Shown: positions 11,530 through 20,870 of the stretch, in pieces
Numbering within the stretch: position 1 is the first letter of the stretch
How the letters are laid out: every line of letters begins with the position of its first letter
Source: Stutzerimonas sp. S1
GTDB lineage: Bacteria; Pseudomonadota; Gammaproteobacteria; Pseudomonadales; Pseudomonadaceae
Length of the DNA stretch: 64,000 bases
NCBI RefSeq assembly: GCF_025966695.1
Contig: NZ_JAOEIY010000001.1
Location: 62,001 to 126,000, forward strand
Reading direction: 5' to 3'
Position numbers and translations under genes: made by a program
The notes under the pieces: model-generated
Seen by the model: only the letters and a program-made list of their open reading frames with translations
What the model was told of the DNA's origin: nothing
Database searches by the model: none

Positions 11530-11575
11530 GCAGGGTCGTCCCCGCATGATCCGACACACCAGCGGGTCGTCCCGC
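11530..11575 (-). ncRNA. Guanidine-II (mini-ykkC) riboswitch upstream of sugE
   Basis: On the minus strand two hairpins follow each other: GCGGG-ACGA-CCCGC (11575-11562) and GCGGGG-ACGA-CCCTGC (11545-11530), 16 nt apart. Both have the loop ACGA, matching the ACGR tetraloop that defines the guanidine-II class. The second hairpin lies 20 nt before the sugE start, just before the ribosome site. Guanidine-II switches are known to control sugE/gdx genes in gammaproteobacteria. Confidence 0.9.
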
Positions 11576-11674
11576 GGCGAATGCGACCCTAGCACACAGC
11601 GCACCCTTGGGCAGCCACCGCAGCGTCCGCCGACGGATCGAATCCACGCGCGCACTGGGTGCGTCATCGCTCCG

Positions 11675-11708
11675 TGTAGGGTGGAAAACTGCGAAGCATT
11701 TTCCACCC
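11675..11708. repeat. Intergenic palindromic repeat, GTAGGGTGGAAAA type
   Basis: GGGTGGAAAA (11679-11688) pairs perfectly with TTTTCCACCC (11699-11708) around CTGCGAAGCA. Same family as the copy at 6035-6056. It lies just before the stop of gapN on the opposite strand and might also act as a transcription end. Confidence 0.55.
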
Positions 11709-11730
11709 TTGCTGGGCGAGGCCGACGCCG

Positions 11731-13359
11731 TCAGAAGATGTAGTCGGTGGTCAGGAAGCTCGACTGGCGGTCCCGAATGATCCGGTCGACCAGCTCCTTG
11801 TTGCCTTCGTTGAAGCGCGTCGCCACCAGGGTACGGATGGAGAACACGCGCAGGGCGTCATGTACCGACAGCGTGCCCTCGGCGGAATTCTTGCGACCAT
11901 TGAACGGATAGCTGTCCGGTCCGCGCTGGCACTGGGCGTTGATGTTGATGCGCCCGACCTGGTTGACGAAGGCATCCACCAGCCGGCCTACCTGCGCCGG
12001 GTCGTTGCCGAAGATCGACAGCTGCTGGCCATAGTCGGAGGCGGTGACGTAGTCGATCACCTCCTGCAGGTCGCGGTAGGGCACCACCGGCACCAGCGGG
12101 CCGAACTGCTCTTCGTGATAGACACGCATCGTCGAATCGACCGGGCTCAGCACCGCCGGCTGGAAGAAGCTCTGGTGCGACTCGCCACCGCCGGCGTTGA
12201 TCACCCGCGCGCCCTTGGCCACGGCGTCTTCCAGCACCGCATGCAGATAATCAGTCTTGCCCGGCTCGGGCAGCGGCGTCAGCGCGACGCCGGGCTCCCA
12301 GGGCATGCCCGGCTTGAGCGCGTTGACGCGAGCGGCGAAGCGTTCGAGAAAGCCATCGAGCACCGCCTCATGCACGAAGAGGATCTTCAATGCCGTGCAA
12401 CGCTGGCCGTTGAACGACAGCGCGCCGGTCACGGCCTCTTCCACGGCATTGTCCAGATCGACCTCCGGCAGGACGATGCCCGGGTTCTTCGCGTCCAGCC
12501 CCAGCGCGGCGCGCAGGCGGTGCGGACGCGGGTGCAGTTTCTTCAGGTCGGCGGCGCCCTTGTGCGTGCCGATGAAGGCGAACACGTCGATCTTGCCGCT
12601 GGCCATCAGCGCGCTGACCGTCTCGCGACCACGGCCGTAGATGACGTTGATGACCCCGGCCGGGAAGCTGTCGCGGAAGGCCTCGAGCAGCGGGCGGATC
12701 AGCAGCACGCCGAACTTGGCCGGCTTGAACACCACCGTGTTGCCCATGATCAGCGCCGGGATCAGCGTGGTGAAGGTCTCGTTGAGTGGATAGTTGTACG
12801 GCCCCATGCACAGCGCCACCCCCATCGGCACGCGGCGGATCTGGCCGAGGGTGCCCTGCTCCAGCTCGAAGCGGCTGGAGCTACGGTCCAGCTCCTTCAG
12901 TGCGTGGATGGTGTCGACGATGTAATCGCAGGTGCGATCGAACTCCTTCTCGGAGTCCTTGAGGTTCTTGCCGATCTCCCACATCAGCAGCTTGACCACC
13001 GCGTCGCGCTGTTCGCGCATGCGCGCCAGAAAGCGCTCGACATGGGCAATGCGCTCGGCCACGCGCATGGTCGGCCAGGCACCGCGACCGTAGTCATAGG
13101 CGGCGACAGCGGCGTCCAGCGCACGCAGCGCGGCGTCGGCATCCAGCAGCGGCGTACTGCCAAGGACTACCTGGCGCTCGCCGCCGTCCGCCTCACGCAG
13201 GAACACCGGGCTGCGTAACTCGGCCAAAGGACCGTCCCAGTTCATCAGCTCGCCATTGACCAGATAATCGCGCTGCGTAACCGGTACATCCGGACGATAG
13301 GCCTCGGGAATCTCATCCAGACGGGGGAAAAGCTCGGCAAGCGGGCGCGCGGTAGTCAT
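11731..13359 (-). CDS. gapN: NADP-dependent glyceraldehyde-3-phosphate dehydrogenase, non-phosphorylating (GapN-like aldehyde dehydrogenase)
   Basis: 542 residues. The start at 13357-13359 follows GGAGG. It is an aldehyde dehydrogenase superfamily protein with the nucleotide-binding text ALIMGNTVVFKPAKF (about 203-217) and catalytic Cys321 in FNGQRCTALK. GapN enzymes oxidise glyceraldehyde-3-phosphate to 3-phosphoglycerate with NADP, fitting its place beside eda, whose aldolase makes that triose. Oddly, the ELGGK segment that usually carries the general-base Glu reads GLDAK (287-291). The exact substrate is inferred from family and context; another aldehyde is possible. Confidence 0.8.
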   Translation of the reverse strand: MTTARPLAELFPRLDEIPEAYRPDVPVTQRDYLVNGELMNWDGPLAELRSPVFLREADGGERQVVLGSTPLLDADAALRALDAAVAAYDYGRGAWPTMRVAERIAHVERFLARMREQRDAVVKLLMWEIGKNLKDSEKEFDRTCDYIVDTIHALKELDRSSSRFELEQGTLGQIRRVPMGVALCMGPYNYPLNETFTTLIPALIMGNTVVFKPAKFGVLLIRPLLEAFRDSFPAGVINVIYGRGRETVSALMASGKIDVFAFIGTHKGAADLKKLHPRPHRLRAALGLDAKNPGIVLPEVDLDNAVEEAVTGALSFNGQRCTALKILFVHEAVLDGFLERFAARVNALKPGMPWEPGVALTPLPEPGKTDYLHAVLEDAVAKGARVINAGGGESHQSFFQPAVLSPVDSTMRVYHEEQFGPLVPVVPYRDLQEVIDYVTASDYGQQLSIFGNDPAQVGRLVDAFVNQVGRININAQCQRGPDSYPFNGRKNSAEGTLSVHDALRVFSIRTLVATRFNEGNKELVDRIIRDRQSSFLTTDYIF

Positions 13360-13426
13360 GGAACCTCCAGTAGCGAAGCGGGGCGATCGCGGCAGGCCCC
13401 ACGCCCACCGCGACGGGTCGGACGGA

Positions 13427-14164
13427 TTACAGCTCGCGCTGTTCGGCACGCTCGGCGCGCAGGTCGAAGTCGCGCGGCAGTTCGGCTGCCGGCGCGCTGT
13501 CCAGCGCCTGCAGGGCCTCGCGCGTGGCGCTTTCGATGGCGGCCCAGTCGCCGGCGCGTACGGCCTTGGCGTCGACCATCCAGGTGCCACCGACGCACAT
13601 CACATTGGACTGCGCCAGGTAGTCCCGGGCGTTGCGCGCGTTGATGCCACCGGTCGGGCAGAAACGGATATTGCCGAACGGCCCACCCAGCGCCTTGAGC
13701 GCGGCGACGCCGCCACAGACCTCGGCTGGGAACAGCTTGAAGCGGCGATAACCCAGGGCGTAGCCGAGCATGATTTCCGAGGCGCTGGCCACGCCCGGCA
13801 GCAGCGGCAACGGGCTGTGCAGCGCGGCATCCAGCAGTTCGCCGGTGCTGCCCGGAGAGACGATGAACTGCGCCCCGGCAGCCTCGGCCTGCTCGAGCAT
13901 GGCGGCATCCAGCACGGTGCCGGCACCGACGATCAGTTCGGGGCGCTGCTCGCGCAGCAGGCGGATGGCGCTCAGACCCAGCGCCGAGCGCAGGGTGATT
14001 TCCAGCACCTTGAGGCCACCGGCGGCCAGGGCGTCGGCCAGCGGCAGGATGTCCGCCTCGCGCTCGATGGTGATCACCGGCAGGATGCGTGCGGCACTGC
14101 ACCACTGGTCGATCAGGGCGATCTTGTCGGTCATGCTGGCGGCGCGGGTTTGGCTAGATGTCAT
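13427..14164 (-). CDS. eda: 2-dehydro-3-deoxy-phosphogluconate (KDPG) aldolase
   Basis: 245 residues, slightly longer than usual at the C-terminus. A TIM-barrel class I aldolase with Schiff-base Lys143 (RRFKLFPAE), the acid/base Glu55 (LEITLR) and GAGTVLD near 80. It cleaves KDPG to pyruvate and glyceraldehyde-3-phosphate, the last Entner-Doudoroff step. The start at 14162-14164 follows AAGGAA; an internal ATG at 14132-14134 is a weaker choice. It lies 18 nt after pgl, in the zwf-pgl-eda operon. Confidence 0.95.
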   Translation of the reverse strand: MTSSQTRAASMTDKIALIDQWCSAARILPVITIEREADILPLADALAAGGLKVLEITLRSALGLSAIRLLREQRPELIVGAGTVLDAAMLEQAEAAGAQFIVSPGSTGELLDAALHSPLPLLPGVASASEIMLGYALGYRRFKLFPAEVCGGVAALKALGGPFGNIRFCPTGGINARNARDYLAQSNVMCVGGTWMVDAKAVRAGDWAAIESATREALQALDSAPAAELPRDFDLRAERAEQREL

Positions 14165-14182
14165 GGCAGATTCCTTGCGCCC

Positions 14183-14896
14183 TCACGGGCACCAGTAGAT
14201 TTCGAGGGGACGGGCGAGGAAGGCGCGGATCGGCATCGCTTCATAGGATTCGCCGGCCAGGGCCTGGTTGAGCGTGGCCAGCTTGCCCGGGCCGTGCAGG
14301 GCGAGCAGGGTCAGCCGCGCGTTGGCCAGCAACGCCAGGCTCATGCTCAAACGCTGGCGCGGCACGCTCGGCGCCTGCATCGGCAGACAGCGCCGCGTAC
14401 CACGCGGGTCGAGCGCCGCTTCTAGGTTCGGGCTGTCGGGGAACAGCGAGGCGGTGTGGCCGTCCTCGCCCATGCCCAGCACCAGCACGTCGATCGGCGG
14501 CAGTTCGGCCAGCACAGCATCGGCGCGCTCAGCCGCCTCGTCGAGACTGGCCGCGCTCTGATAAAGGCCGATCAGCCGTGCCGCGGCAGCCGGCCCCTGC
14601 AACAGGTGTTGGCGTACCAGCCCTTCATTGCTGTCCGGATGACTGACTGGCACCCAGCGCTCGTCGGCCATGCTGACGGTGACCTTGGCCCAGTCCAGCT
14701 CCTGCTGCGCGAGGCGCTCGAAGAAGGCGATCGGGCTGCGGCCGCCGGAGACCACCAGGGTCGCCGCACCGCGCTCGGCGATCGCACTGCGCACGGCGTT
14801 GCTCACGGTCAGCGCCAGTTCGCCGGCCAACTGGTCGGCGTTGCCGAGGCTGAAACCGAGGGTCTGCACCGGCAGATCGAGGTTAGAGATCGTCAT
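14183..14896 (-). CDS. pgl: 6-phosphogluconolactonase
   Basis: 237 residues from the ATG at 14894-14896, overlapping the zwf stop by 14 nt. It has the conserved lactonase/NagB-like motifs [16 protein letters not shown] with the following [11 protein letters not shown], and [16 protein letters not shown]. It hydrolyses 6-phosphogluconolactone to 6-phosphogluconate, between Zwf and Edd. An ATG 18 nt further upstream is possible but overlaps zwf more. Middle gene of zwf-pgl-eda. Confidence 0.95.
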   Translation of the reverse strand: MTISNLDLPVQTLGFSLGNADQLAGELALTVSNAVRSAIAERGAATLVVSGGRSPIAFFERLAQQELDWAKVTVSMADERWVPVSHPDSNEGLVRQHLLQGPAAAARLIGLYQSAASLDEAAERADAVLAELPPIDVLVLGMGEDGHTASLFPDSPNLEAALDPRGTRRCLPMQAPSVPRQRLSMSLALLANARLTLLALHGPGKLATLNQALAGESYEAMPIRAFLARPLEIYWCP

Positions 14897-16352
14897 ACCA
14901 ACTCCTGCCGTCACGGCTGATCAGGGCAATCGAGGCAGCCGGTCCCCAGCTGCCTGCTGTGTAGGGTTTGGGAGGGGCGCCGACGCGCTGCCAGCCGTCG
15001 ATCAGCTGGTCGCACCACTTCCAGGCGTATTCGATTTCGTCCTTGCGCACGAAGAGGTTCTGGTTGCCCTTCATCACTTCCAGCAGCAGACGCTCGTAGG
15101 CGTCGGGGATGCGCGGGCTCTTGTAGGTTTCCGAGAAGTTCAGCTGCAGCGGCCCGCTGCGCAGCTGCATGCCCTTGTCCAGGCCCTGGTCCTTGGTCAT
15201 CACCAGCAACGAGATGCCCTCCTGCGGCTGCAGGCGGATGATCAGTTTGTTGCCGATCAGCTGGCGCTGCTCCGGGGCGAAGATGTAATGCGGCGGCGCC
15301 TTGAAGTGGATGACGATCTGCGACAGCTTCTGCGGCATGCGCTTGCCGGTACGCAGGTAGAACGGCACGCCGGCCCAGCGCCAGTTGCAGATGTCCGCGC
15401 GCAGGGCGACGAAGGTCTCGGTGTCGCTCTGGGTGTTGGAGTTTTCCTCCTCCAGATAGCCCGGCACCTGGCGCCCGAGGATGCTGCCGGCCACGTACTG
15501 CCCGCGCACCAGCTGCTGGCCGAGCTGCTCCGGCGCGATGGGCGCCAGCGCCTTGAGCACCTTGACCTTCTCGTCGCGGATGCTGTCGGCGGAGAGGTCG
15601 CTGGGCGGGTCCATGGCGATCAGGCAGAGCAGCTGCAGCAGGTGGTTCTGGATCATGTCGCGCAGCTGGCCGGCCTGGTCGAAGTAGCCCCAGCGGCCTT
15701 CGATGCCAACGGTTTCGGCGACGGTGATCTCCACATGGGAGATGTGGTTCTGGTTCCACTGGGTCTCGAACAGGCTGTTGGCGAAACGCAGGGCGATCAG
15801 GTTCTGCACCGTGTCCTTGCCCAGGTAGTGATCGATGCGGTAGGTGCGGTCTTCCGGGAAGAAGCGCGCCACCGCGTCGTTCACTTCGCGGGATGACTCC
15901 AGGTCATGGCCGATGGGTTTTTCCAGCACCACGCGGGTGCGCTCGGCCAGCCCCGCCTCGGCCAGCCCGGCGCAGATCGCACCGTAGACGGACGCCGGAG
16001 TGGCGAAGAAGGCAACAATGCGCTCGGCCTGGCCGGCCTTGTCCGCCAGCGCGGCGAAATCTCCGGTGCGGCGAAAATCCATGCTCAGGTAGTCCAGCCG
16101 GGCCAGGAAGCGCTGCAGCACGATCTCGTCGAGCTCGCGTTCGGCCACATGCCGACGCAGGTGCTCGGCGATCAGCGCCAGATGCGTGGCCGGCTCGCCG
16201 CCGTCGCGGGCCAGACCGAGGATGCGGGTGTCCTCCGGCAGCAGGCCGGCACGATCGAGCTGATAAAGCGCGGGGAACAGCTTGCGCAGGGCCAGGTCAC
16301 CGAGGGCGCCGAACAGCGCCAGGGTGCAGGGTTCGACAGATAGTGGCGTCAT
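14883..16352 (-). CDS. zwf: Glucose-6-phosphate 1-dehydrogenase
   Basis: 489 residues, normal length. The nucleotide-binding GALGDLA is at 15-21, EKPIGHD at 144-150 and the substrate signature RIDHYLGK at 172-179. It oxidises glucose-6-phosphate to the lactone, making NADPH and feeding the Entner-Doudoroff route. Divergent from its repressor hexR, with a HexR-like operator between. The ribosome site is weak, and an A-rich Crc/Hfq motif sits directly before the ATG. Confidence 0.96.
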   Translation of the reverse strand: MTPLSVEPCTLALFGALGDLALRKLFPALYQLDRAGLLPEDTRILGLARDGGEPATHLALIAEHLRRHVAERELDEIVLQRFLARLDYLSMDFRRTGDFAALADKAGQAERIVAFFATPASVYGAICAGLAEAGLAERTRVVLEKPIGHDLESSREVNDAVARFFPEDRTYRIDHYLGKDTVQNLIALRFANSLFETQWNQNHISHVEITVAETVGIEGRWGYFDQAGQLRDMIQNHLLQLLCLIAMDPPSDLSADSIRDEKVKVLKALAPIAPEQLGQQLVRGQYVAGSILGRQVPGYLEEENSNTQSDTETFVALRADICNWRWAGVPFYLRTGKRMPQKLSQIVIHFKAPPHYIFAPEQRQLIGNKLIIRLQPQEGISLLVMTKDQGLDKGMQLRSGPLQLNFSETYKSPRIPDAYERLLLEVMKGNQNLFVRKDEIEYAWKWCDQLIDGWQRVGAPPKPYTAGSWGPAASIALISRDGRSWYDDL

Positions 16353-16357
16353 GATGT

Positions 16358-16365
16358 TTGTTCTT
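16358..16365 (-). promoter_or_regulatory. Candidate Crc/Hfq CA motif in zwf leader
   Basis: The minus strand reads AAGAACAA 6-13 nt before the zwf ATG, a perfect AAnAAnAA covering the place of the ribosome site. Confidence 0.5.
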
Positions 16366-16416
16366 CTACTAAAACTGCCCTATGAATACACGGCGATGCT
16401 CGGTTATTCAAGTTCA

Positions 16417-16437
16417 ATGTAGTAATAAAAACAACAT
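16417..16437. promoter_or_regulatory. Candidate HexR operator between zwf and hexR
   Basis: The imperfect palindrome has half-sites GTAGT and ACAAC separated by 7 nt in an A+T-rich stretch within ATGT...ACAT. It resembles HexR operators (TTGT/TGTA...ACAA type). It lies between the divergent starts of zwf and hexR, 65 and 87 nt away. Confidence 0.55.
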
Positions 16438-16523
16438 TTACCGCAGATTTAGATACCTGTGGCCGCTGCGCACCACCCTCAGTAGGATAGGCCACCCCTT
16501 TGGCAAGCCGCATCAGGACCGAC

Positions 16524-17393
16524 ATGGACCGCGTACACAACCTGCTCGAGCAGATCCAGCGCCGCCTCGAAGACCTCAACAAGGCCGAGCGCAAGGTCGC
16601 CGAAGTCATCCTGCGCAACCCGCAGCAGGCCACCCGTTTCAGCATCGCCACCCTGGCGCAGACCGCACAGGTCAGCGAGCCGACAGTGAATCGCTTCTGC
16701 CGCTCGTTCGGCGTCAGCGGTTATCCGGAACTGAAGATGCAGCTGGCGCAGAGCCTGGCCAGCGGCGCCGCCTACGTCAGCCAGGCGGTAGAGCCGGACG
16801 ACGGCCCGGCGGAATACACCCGCAAGATCTTCGGCTCGGCCATCGCCTCGCTGGACAGCGCCTGCCAGAGCCTCGACCCGCAGCTGGTCAGCCGCGCCGT
16901 GGACCTGATGATCCAGGCCCGGCAGATCCACTTCTTCGGCCTTGGCGCCTCGGCCTCGGTGGCGCTGGATGCGCAGCACAAGTTCTTCCGTTTCAACCTG
17001 GCGGTGACCGCGCATTCGGACGTACTGATGCAGCGCATGCTGGCCTCGGTGGCGCATACCGGCGATCTGTTCGTGATCATTTCCTATACCGGGCGCACCC
17101 GCGAACTGGTGGAGGTGGCGCGCGTCGCCCGACAGAACGGCGCCTCGGTACTCGGCCTGACCGCCGCCGGCTCGCCGCTGGCACAAGCCAGCACGCTGAG
17201 CCTGAACATTCCGCTACCCGAGGACACGGACATCTACATGCCGATGACCTCGCGCATCATCCAGCTCACCGTGCTCGACGTGCTCGCCACCGGCATGACC
17301 CTGCGCCGCGGCGTGGATTTCCAGCCGCATCTGCGCAAGGTGAAGGAAAGCCTGAATGCCAGCCGCTACCCGGCGGACGAAGAGCCGAGCTAA
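16524..17393 (+). CDS. hexR: HexR, RpiR-family repressor of hexose catabolism
   Basis: 289 residues. The ATG at 16524 follows AGGA. An N-terminal RpiR helix-turn-helix (residues 1-77, with [22 protein letters not shown]) is followed by a SIS sugar-phosphate domain (about 120-260, with [20 protein letters not shown] and [14 protein letters not shown]). HexR represses zwf-pgl-eda and edd-glk in pseudomonads and is released by KDPG. It is divergent from zwf and upstream of the convergent glk-edd unit, so all its expected targets flank it. Confidence 0.95.
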   Translation: MDRVHNLLEQIQRRLEDLNKAERKVAEVILRNPQQATRFSIATLAQTAQVSEPTVNRFCRSFGVSGYPELKMQLAQSLASGAAYVSQAVEPDDGPAEYTRKIFGSAIASLDSACQSLDPQLVSRAVDLMIQARQIHFFGLGASASVALDAQHKFFRFNLAVTAHSDVLMQRMLASVAHTGDLFVIISYTGRTRELVEVARVARQNGASVLGLTAAGSPLAQASTLSLNIPLPEDTDIYMPMTSRIIQLTVLDVLATGMTLRRGVDFQPHLRKVKESLNASRYPADEEPS

Positions 17394-17414
17394 GGGAACG
17401 GAACCAGCACGAAC

Positions 17415-17442
17415 GCGGGATGTTGCTATAACAACATCCCGC
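17415..17442. terminator. Perfect inverted repeat between convergent hexR and glk
   Basis: GCGGGATGTTG (17415-17425) and CAACATCCCGC (17432-17442) pair perfectly around CTATAA. The position suggests a bidirectional terminator, though no T run follows. The inner part, TGTTG-CTATAA-CAACA, also looks like a HexR operator with one base less spacing. Confidence 0.5.
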
Positions 17443-17464
17443 CATCACACCCCGACATAACCCG

Positions 17465-18424
17465 TCAGCGTGCCAGCGCCTGCTCCAGCGCCACCCCGGC
17501 GCCCTCCAGCCCCGGAAACTCAGCAGTCACCAGCCACACCGGCACATCGCCGAGATAGCCGCTCATGCAGCCCTTGCTGGTAAAGCCGCGGGCGAAACCA
17601 CTGGCCGCGAAGAAATCGGCGAAACGCGGCACCACGCCACCGACGATATACACCCCGCCCCGCGCACCGAGCGTGAGCACGTTGTTGCCGGCGACGCGGC
17701 CGAGCCACACGCAGAACTGCTCCAGGGTCGCCACCGCGACATGATCGCCAGCCAGCGCCGCCGCCGTGACTTCAGCCGGCGACGTCAGCTGCGGCGTCAA
17801 ACCGGCCAGGGCGCAGATCGCCCGATAGAGCAGCAACAGGCCGCCACCACTGAGCACGTCCTCGGCACGCACATGGCCAAGCTGCGCGAAGAGCATCTGC
17901 CACAGCGCCGCTTCGTGTGCATCCGCCACCGGCAGATCGACGTGCCCGCCCTCCCCCGGCAACGCACGCCAACTACCACCATCCAAGGGCATCAACGCGG
18001 CAACCCCCAGCCCGGTGCCCGGCCCGATGACCAGCGCCGGCGCGTCGGGCTCGGCGACGCCGGGGCGGATCGTCCGCCGCTCCGCCCCGCTGACCCGGGT
18101 CATGCCCAGCGCCATCGCGGCGAAATCGTTGATCAGCAGCAGCTCATCCAGCTGCAGCGCACCGCAGAAGTCGCGCCGCGACAGCCGCCAGTGATTGTTG
18201 GTGAAGGTGAACTGCTCGCCCTTGACCGGCCCGGCACAGGCCAGGCACGCCGCACCGACGCCGCCCGGCGCCAGACCGAGCGAAGCCAGGTAATGTTCGA
18301 CTGCCTGTTCCGGCGTGACGAAATCCGCCGCCGCCAGCACTTGCACCGCCTCCAGCCGCGAGTCGCGCCACAGCGCGAAGCGCGCGTTGGTGCCGCCGAT
18401 ATCCCCGACCAGCGCCAGCCTCAT
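17465..18424 (-). CDS. glk: Glucokinase
   Basis: 319 residues. A hexokinase-type ROK-unrelated glucokinase with phosphate-binding [12 protein letters not shown] (8-19), catalytic-site text [22 protein letters not shown] and EGGHVDLP. It phosphorylates intracellular glucose, for example glucose released from maltodextrins, to glucose-6-phosphate for Zwf. The ATG overlaps the edd stop (ATGA), so translation is coupled in an edd-glk operon. Confidence 0.95.
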   Translation of the reverse strand: MRLALVGDIGGTNARFALWRDSRLEAVQVLAAADFVTPEQAVEHYLASLGLAPGGVGAACLACAGPVKGEQFTFTNNHWRLSRRDFCGALQLDELLLINDFAAMALGMTRVSGAERRTIRPGVAEPDAPALVIGPGTGLGVAALMPLDGGSWRALPGEGGHVDLPVADAHEAALWQMLFAQLGHVRAEDVLSGGGLLLLYRAICALAGLTPQLTSPAEVTAAALAGDHVAVATLEQFCVWLGRVAGNNVLTLGARGGVYIVGGVVPRFADFFAASGFARGFTSKGCMSGYLGDVPVWLVTAEFPGLEGAGVALEQALAR

Positions 18425-20247
18425 CGCAGCGCCTCCAACCCGGCGGTGAACACACTGGCGCCCTGCTCGGCGGAGCTGAACGCCGCGCGCATGAAGCCGA
18501 ACAGCTCGCGGCCGCAGCCCTGCACACCTGCGGCCGGCGCCGCTGCCGGCGATCGGTCGGCCAGCTCGGCGGCATCGACCAGCACCTCAAGCGTGCCGCT
18601 CTGCCCATCCACGCGCAGCAGATCGCCGTCGCGCACGCGCGCCAGCGGTCCGCCGTCGATCGCCTCCGGGCACACATGGATCGCCGCCGGCACCTTGCCC
18701 GACGCCCCGGACATGCGCCCGTCGGTGACCAGCGCGACCTTGAAGCCGCGATCCTGCAGCACACCGAGATAGGGCGTCAGCTTGTGCAGTTCCGGCATGC
18801 CATTGGCGCGCGGCCCCTGAAAACGCACCACCGCGACGAAATCACGCTCCAGTTCGCCGGCCTTGAACGCCTCCACCAGCTCCAGCTGATCGGCAAAGAC
18901 CCGCGCCGGCGCTTCCACCACGCGATGCTCGGGCGCCACGGCGGACACCTTCATCACCCCGCGCCCGAGATTGCCACTCATCACCCGCAGCCCGCCTTCA
19001 GCCGAGAACGGCCGCGCCACGGGGCGCAGGATGCTCTCGTCCAGACTCGTCGCTGCACCGTCCCGCCAGGTCAGCCGGCCGTCTTCGAGGAAGGGTTCCT
19101 GCGCGTAGCGCCTGAGCCCGCGCCCCATCACGGTCTGCACATCCTCGTGCAGCAGGCCGGCATCGAGCAGCTCGCGCACCAGCAGCGCGACGCCGCCCGC
19201 GGCATGGAAGTGATTGATGTCGGCTGAACCATTGGGATAGACCCGCGCCAGCGTCGGCACCACCTCGGAGAGGTCGGCCATGTCCTGCCAGGTCAGCTGG
19301 ATGCCCGCCGCCTGGGCGATGGCCGGCATGTGCAGGGTGTGATTGGTCGAGCCGCCGGTGGCATGCAACGCGACGATGGCGTTGACCAATACGCGCTCGT
19401 CGACGAGCTCACCGAGCGGCGTGAAGCTGCCGCCCTGTGGCGTCAGTCGAGTGACCTGCCGCGCGGCCTCGGCGGTCAGCGCATCGCGCAATGGCGTGCC
19501 CGGGTTGACGAAGGAGGAGCCGGGCAGATGCAGACCCATCACTTCCATCAGCATCTGGTTGGTGTTGGCGGTGCCGTAGAAGGTGCAGGTGCCGGGGCTG
19601 TGGTAGGCCTGCATCTCCGCGGCGAGCAGTTCGTCGCGACTGGCCTTGCCTTCGGCGTAGCGCTGGCGCACCGCGGCCTTGTCCTTGTTGGCCAGCCCGG
19701 AGGGCATCGGCCCGGCCGGCACGAACACCGCCGGCAGATGACCGAAGCGCAGCGCACCGATCAGCAGCCCGGGGACGATCTTGTCGCAGATGCCGAGCAG
19801 CAGCGCCCCATCGAATAGGTTGTGCGACAGCGCCACCGCGGTGCTCATGGCGATCACCTCGCGACTGGCAATGGCCAGCTCCATGCCCGGCTCGCCCTGG
19901 GTGACGCCATCACACATCGCCGGCACACCGCCCGCCACCTGCCCCACCGAACCGATCTCGCGCAGCGCCTGGCGCAGACGCTCGGGATAATCCTCGTAGG
20001 GCTGATGCGCCGAGAGCATGTCGTTGTAGGCGGTGACGATGGCGATGTTGGCGGCATCGGGCAGGCGCAGGCGCTGCTTGTCCTGCGCGCCGCAACCGGC
20101 GACGCCGTGGGCGAAGTTCGCGCACTGGGCGCCGCTGCGCGCCGGCCCCGCCTCCGCCGCCCCACGAATCAGCGCCAGATAGCGCTCACGGGTTGGGCGA
20201 CTGCGGGCGATCAAGCGCTCGGTAACGGCGAGGACACGAGGGTGCAT
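18421..20247 (-). CDS. edd: 6-phosphogluconate dehydratase
   Basis: 608 residues, the normal length. An IlvD/Edd family iron-sulfur dehydratase with the text [37 protein letters not shown] and [20 protein letters not shown]. It converts 6-phosphogluconate to KDPG in the cytoplasm. First gene of edd-glk. Its leader carries two A+T-rich palindromes that fit HexR operators and an A-rich Crc/Hfq motif. Confidence 0.96.
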   Translation of the reverse strand: MHPRVLAVTERLIARSRPTRERYLALIRGAAEAGPARSGAQCANFAHGVAGCGAQDKQRLRLPDAANIAIVTAYNDMLSAHQPYEDYPERLRQALREIGSVGQVAGGVPAMCDGVTQGEPGMELAIASREVIAMSTAVALSHNLFDGALLLGICDKIVPGLLIGALRFGHLPAVFVPAGPMPSGLANKDKAAVRQRYAEGKASRDELLAAEMQAYHSPGTCTFYGTANTNQMLMEVMGLHLPGSSFVNPGTPLRDALTAEAARQVTRLTPQGGSFTPLGELVDERVLVNAIVALHATGGSTNHTLHMPAIAQAAGIQLTWQDMADLSEVVPTLARVYPNGSADINHFHAAGGVALLVRELLDAGLLHEDVQTVMGRGLRRYAQEPFLEDGRLTWRDGAATSLDESILRPVARPFSAEGGLRVMSGNLGRGVMKVSAVAPEHRVVEAPARVFADQLELVEAFKAGELERDFVAVVRFQGPRANGMPELHKLTPYLGVLQDRGFKVALVTDGRMSGASGKVPAAIHVCPEAIDGGPLARVRDGDLLRVDGQSGTLEVLVDAAELADRSPAAAPAAGVQGCGRELFGFMRAAFSSAEQGASVFTAGLEALR

Positions 20248-20265
20248 GCGGCTGACTCCAGATCA

Positions 20266-20273
20266 TTTTTGTT
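20266..20273 (-). promoter_or_regulatory. Candidate Crc/Hfq CA motif in edd leader
   Basis: The minus strand reads AACAAAAA 19-26 nt before the edd ATG, a perfect AAnAAnAA. Confidence 0.4.
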
Positions 20274-20287
20274 GGTTTTATACCAAC
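20271..20287. promoter_or_regulatory. Candidate HexR operator 1, edd promoter
   Basis: GTTGGTTTTATACCAAC is a perfect inverted repeat of five bases with a 7-nt spacer, 24 nt upstream of edd. Its layout matches the TTGT-N7-ACAA form described for Pseudomonas HexR with G/C in place of the fourth base pair. Confidence 0.5.
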
Positions 20288-20334
20288 CGAAGTCGTCGCT
20301 AACAATACAAAAGCCGCCACAAACAACAAATATA

Positions 20335-20349
20335 TTGTTTTTATAACAA
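20335..20349. promoter_or_regulatory. Candidate HexR operator 2, edd promoter
   Basis: TTGTTTTTATAACAA is an exact TTGT-N7-ACAA, the operator form reported for Pseudomonas HexR, about 90 nt upstream of edd. Confidence 0.6.
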
Positions 20350-20351
20350 GA

Positions 20352-20612
20352 TCAGCGATTGATCAGTTCAAGCTGCCGACGCAGTTGCGCCGCATGTGCC
20401 TTCTCCGCACGCAGCCCCGCGAAGAACTCGGCCTTCTCACGCTCAAGGCGCTCGATGATCGCGCCGATGTTCAGCAGCAGTTCGCGCAACACCCGCAACT
20501 CGCTCTGCTGCCGGCGATAGCCGAACCCGAGTGCGCAGAGCGCGATCAGCGCTACCAGCACCATACACAGCGACACTCCCATCACCAGCCAGGACATGCT
20601 CAGCGCATTCAT
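20352..20612 (-). CDS. Small membrane-anchored coiled-coil protein, unknown
   Basis: 86 residues. The start at 20610-20612 follows an AAGGAG-like site. One strong membrane span (residues about 7-30, WLVMGVSLCMVLVALIALCA) is followed by a charged helix with coiled-coil character (RRQQSELRVLRELLLNIGAIIERL and on). I do not recognise the family. It lies upstream of edd on the same strand, but the operators between them argue for separate transcription. Confidence 0.65.
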   Translation of the reverse strand: MNALSMSWLVMGVSLCMVLVALIALCALGFGYRRQQSELRVLRELLLNIGAIIERLEREKAEFFAGLRAEKAHAAQLRRQLELINR

Positions 20613-20870
20613 ATCTCCACTCCTTGTGCATTGGCAAAACGCCATGATTCGAGCGGAAAGATATGTAACGTTAGAAGACAGGTCGATAATGTTTACTTGA
20701 ACAGGTAAAGGAATGCAGCAGGTTATCCGCGCGCTGGCCTGCCAACAGGCAACAGCCCTGGCGGCCGCAACCCGCCGGACCACGCTGGCTGGAGGCCTGA
20801 GCGCGCCCGCAGTGGCGCCGCGCGGATATGTCAGGAAACTGGGCAGATGAACTACCGCCGCGGTGCGGGG

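Noticed and set aside
20352..20783. Longer 143-residue version of the small membrane protein
   Set aside because: The upstream 57 codons lack a start site and the internal ATG at 20610-20612 has a good ribosome site.
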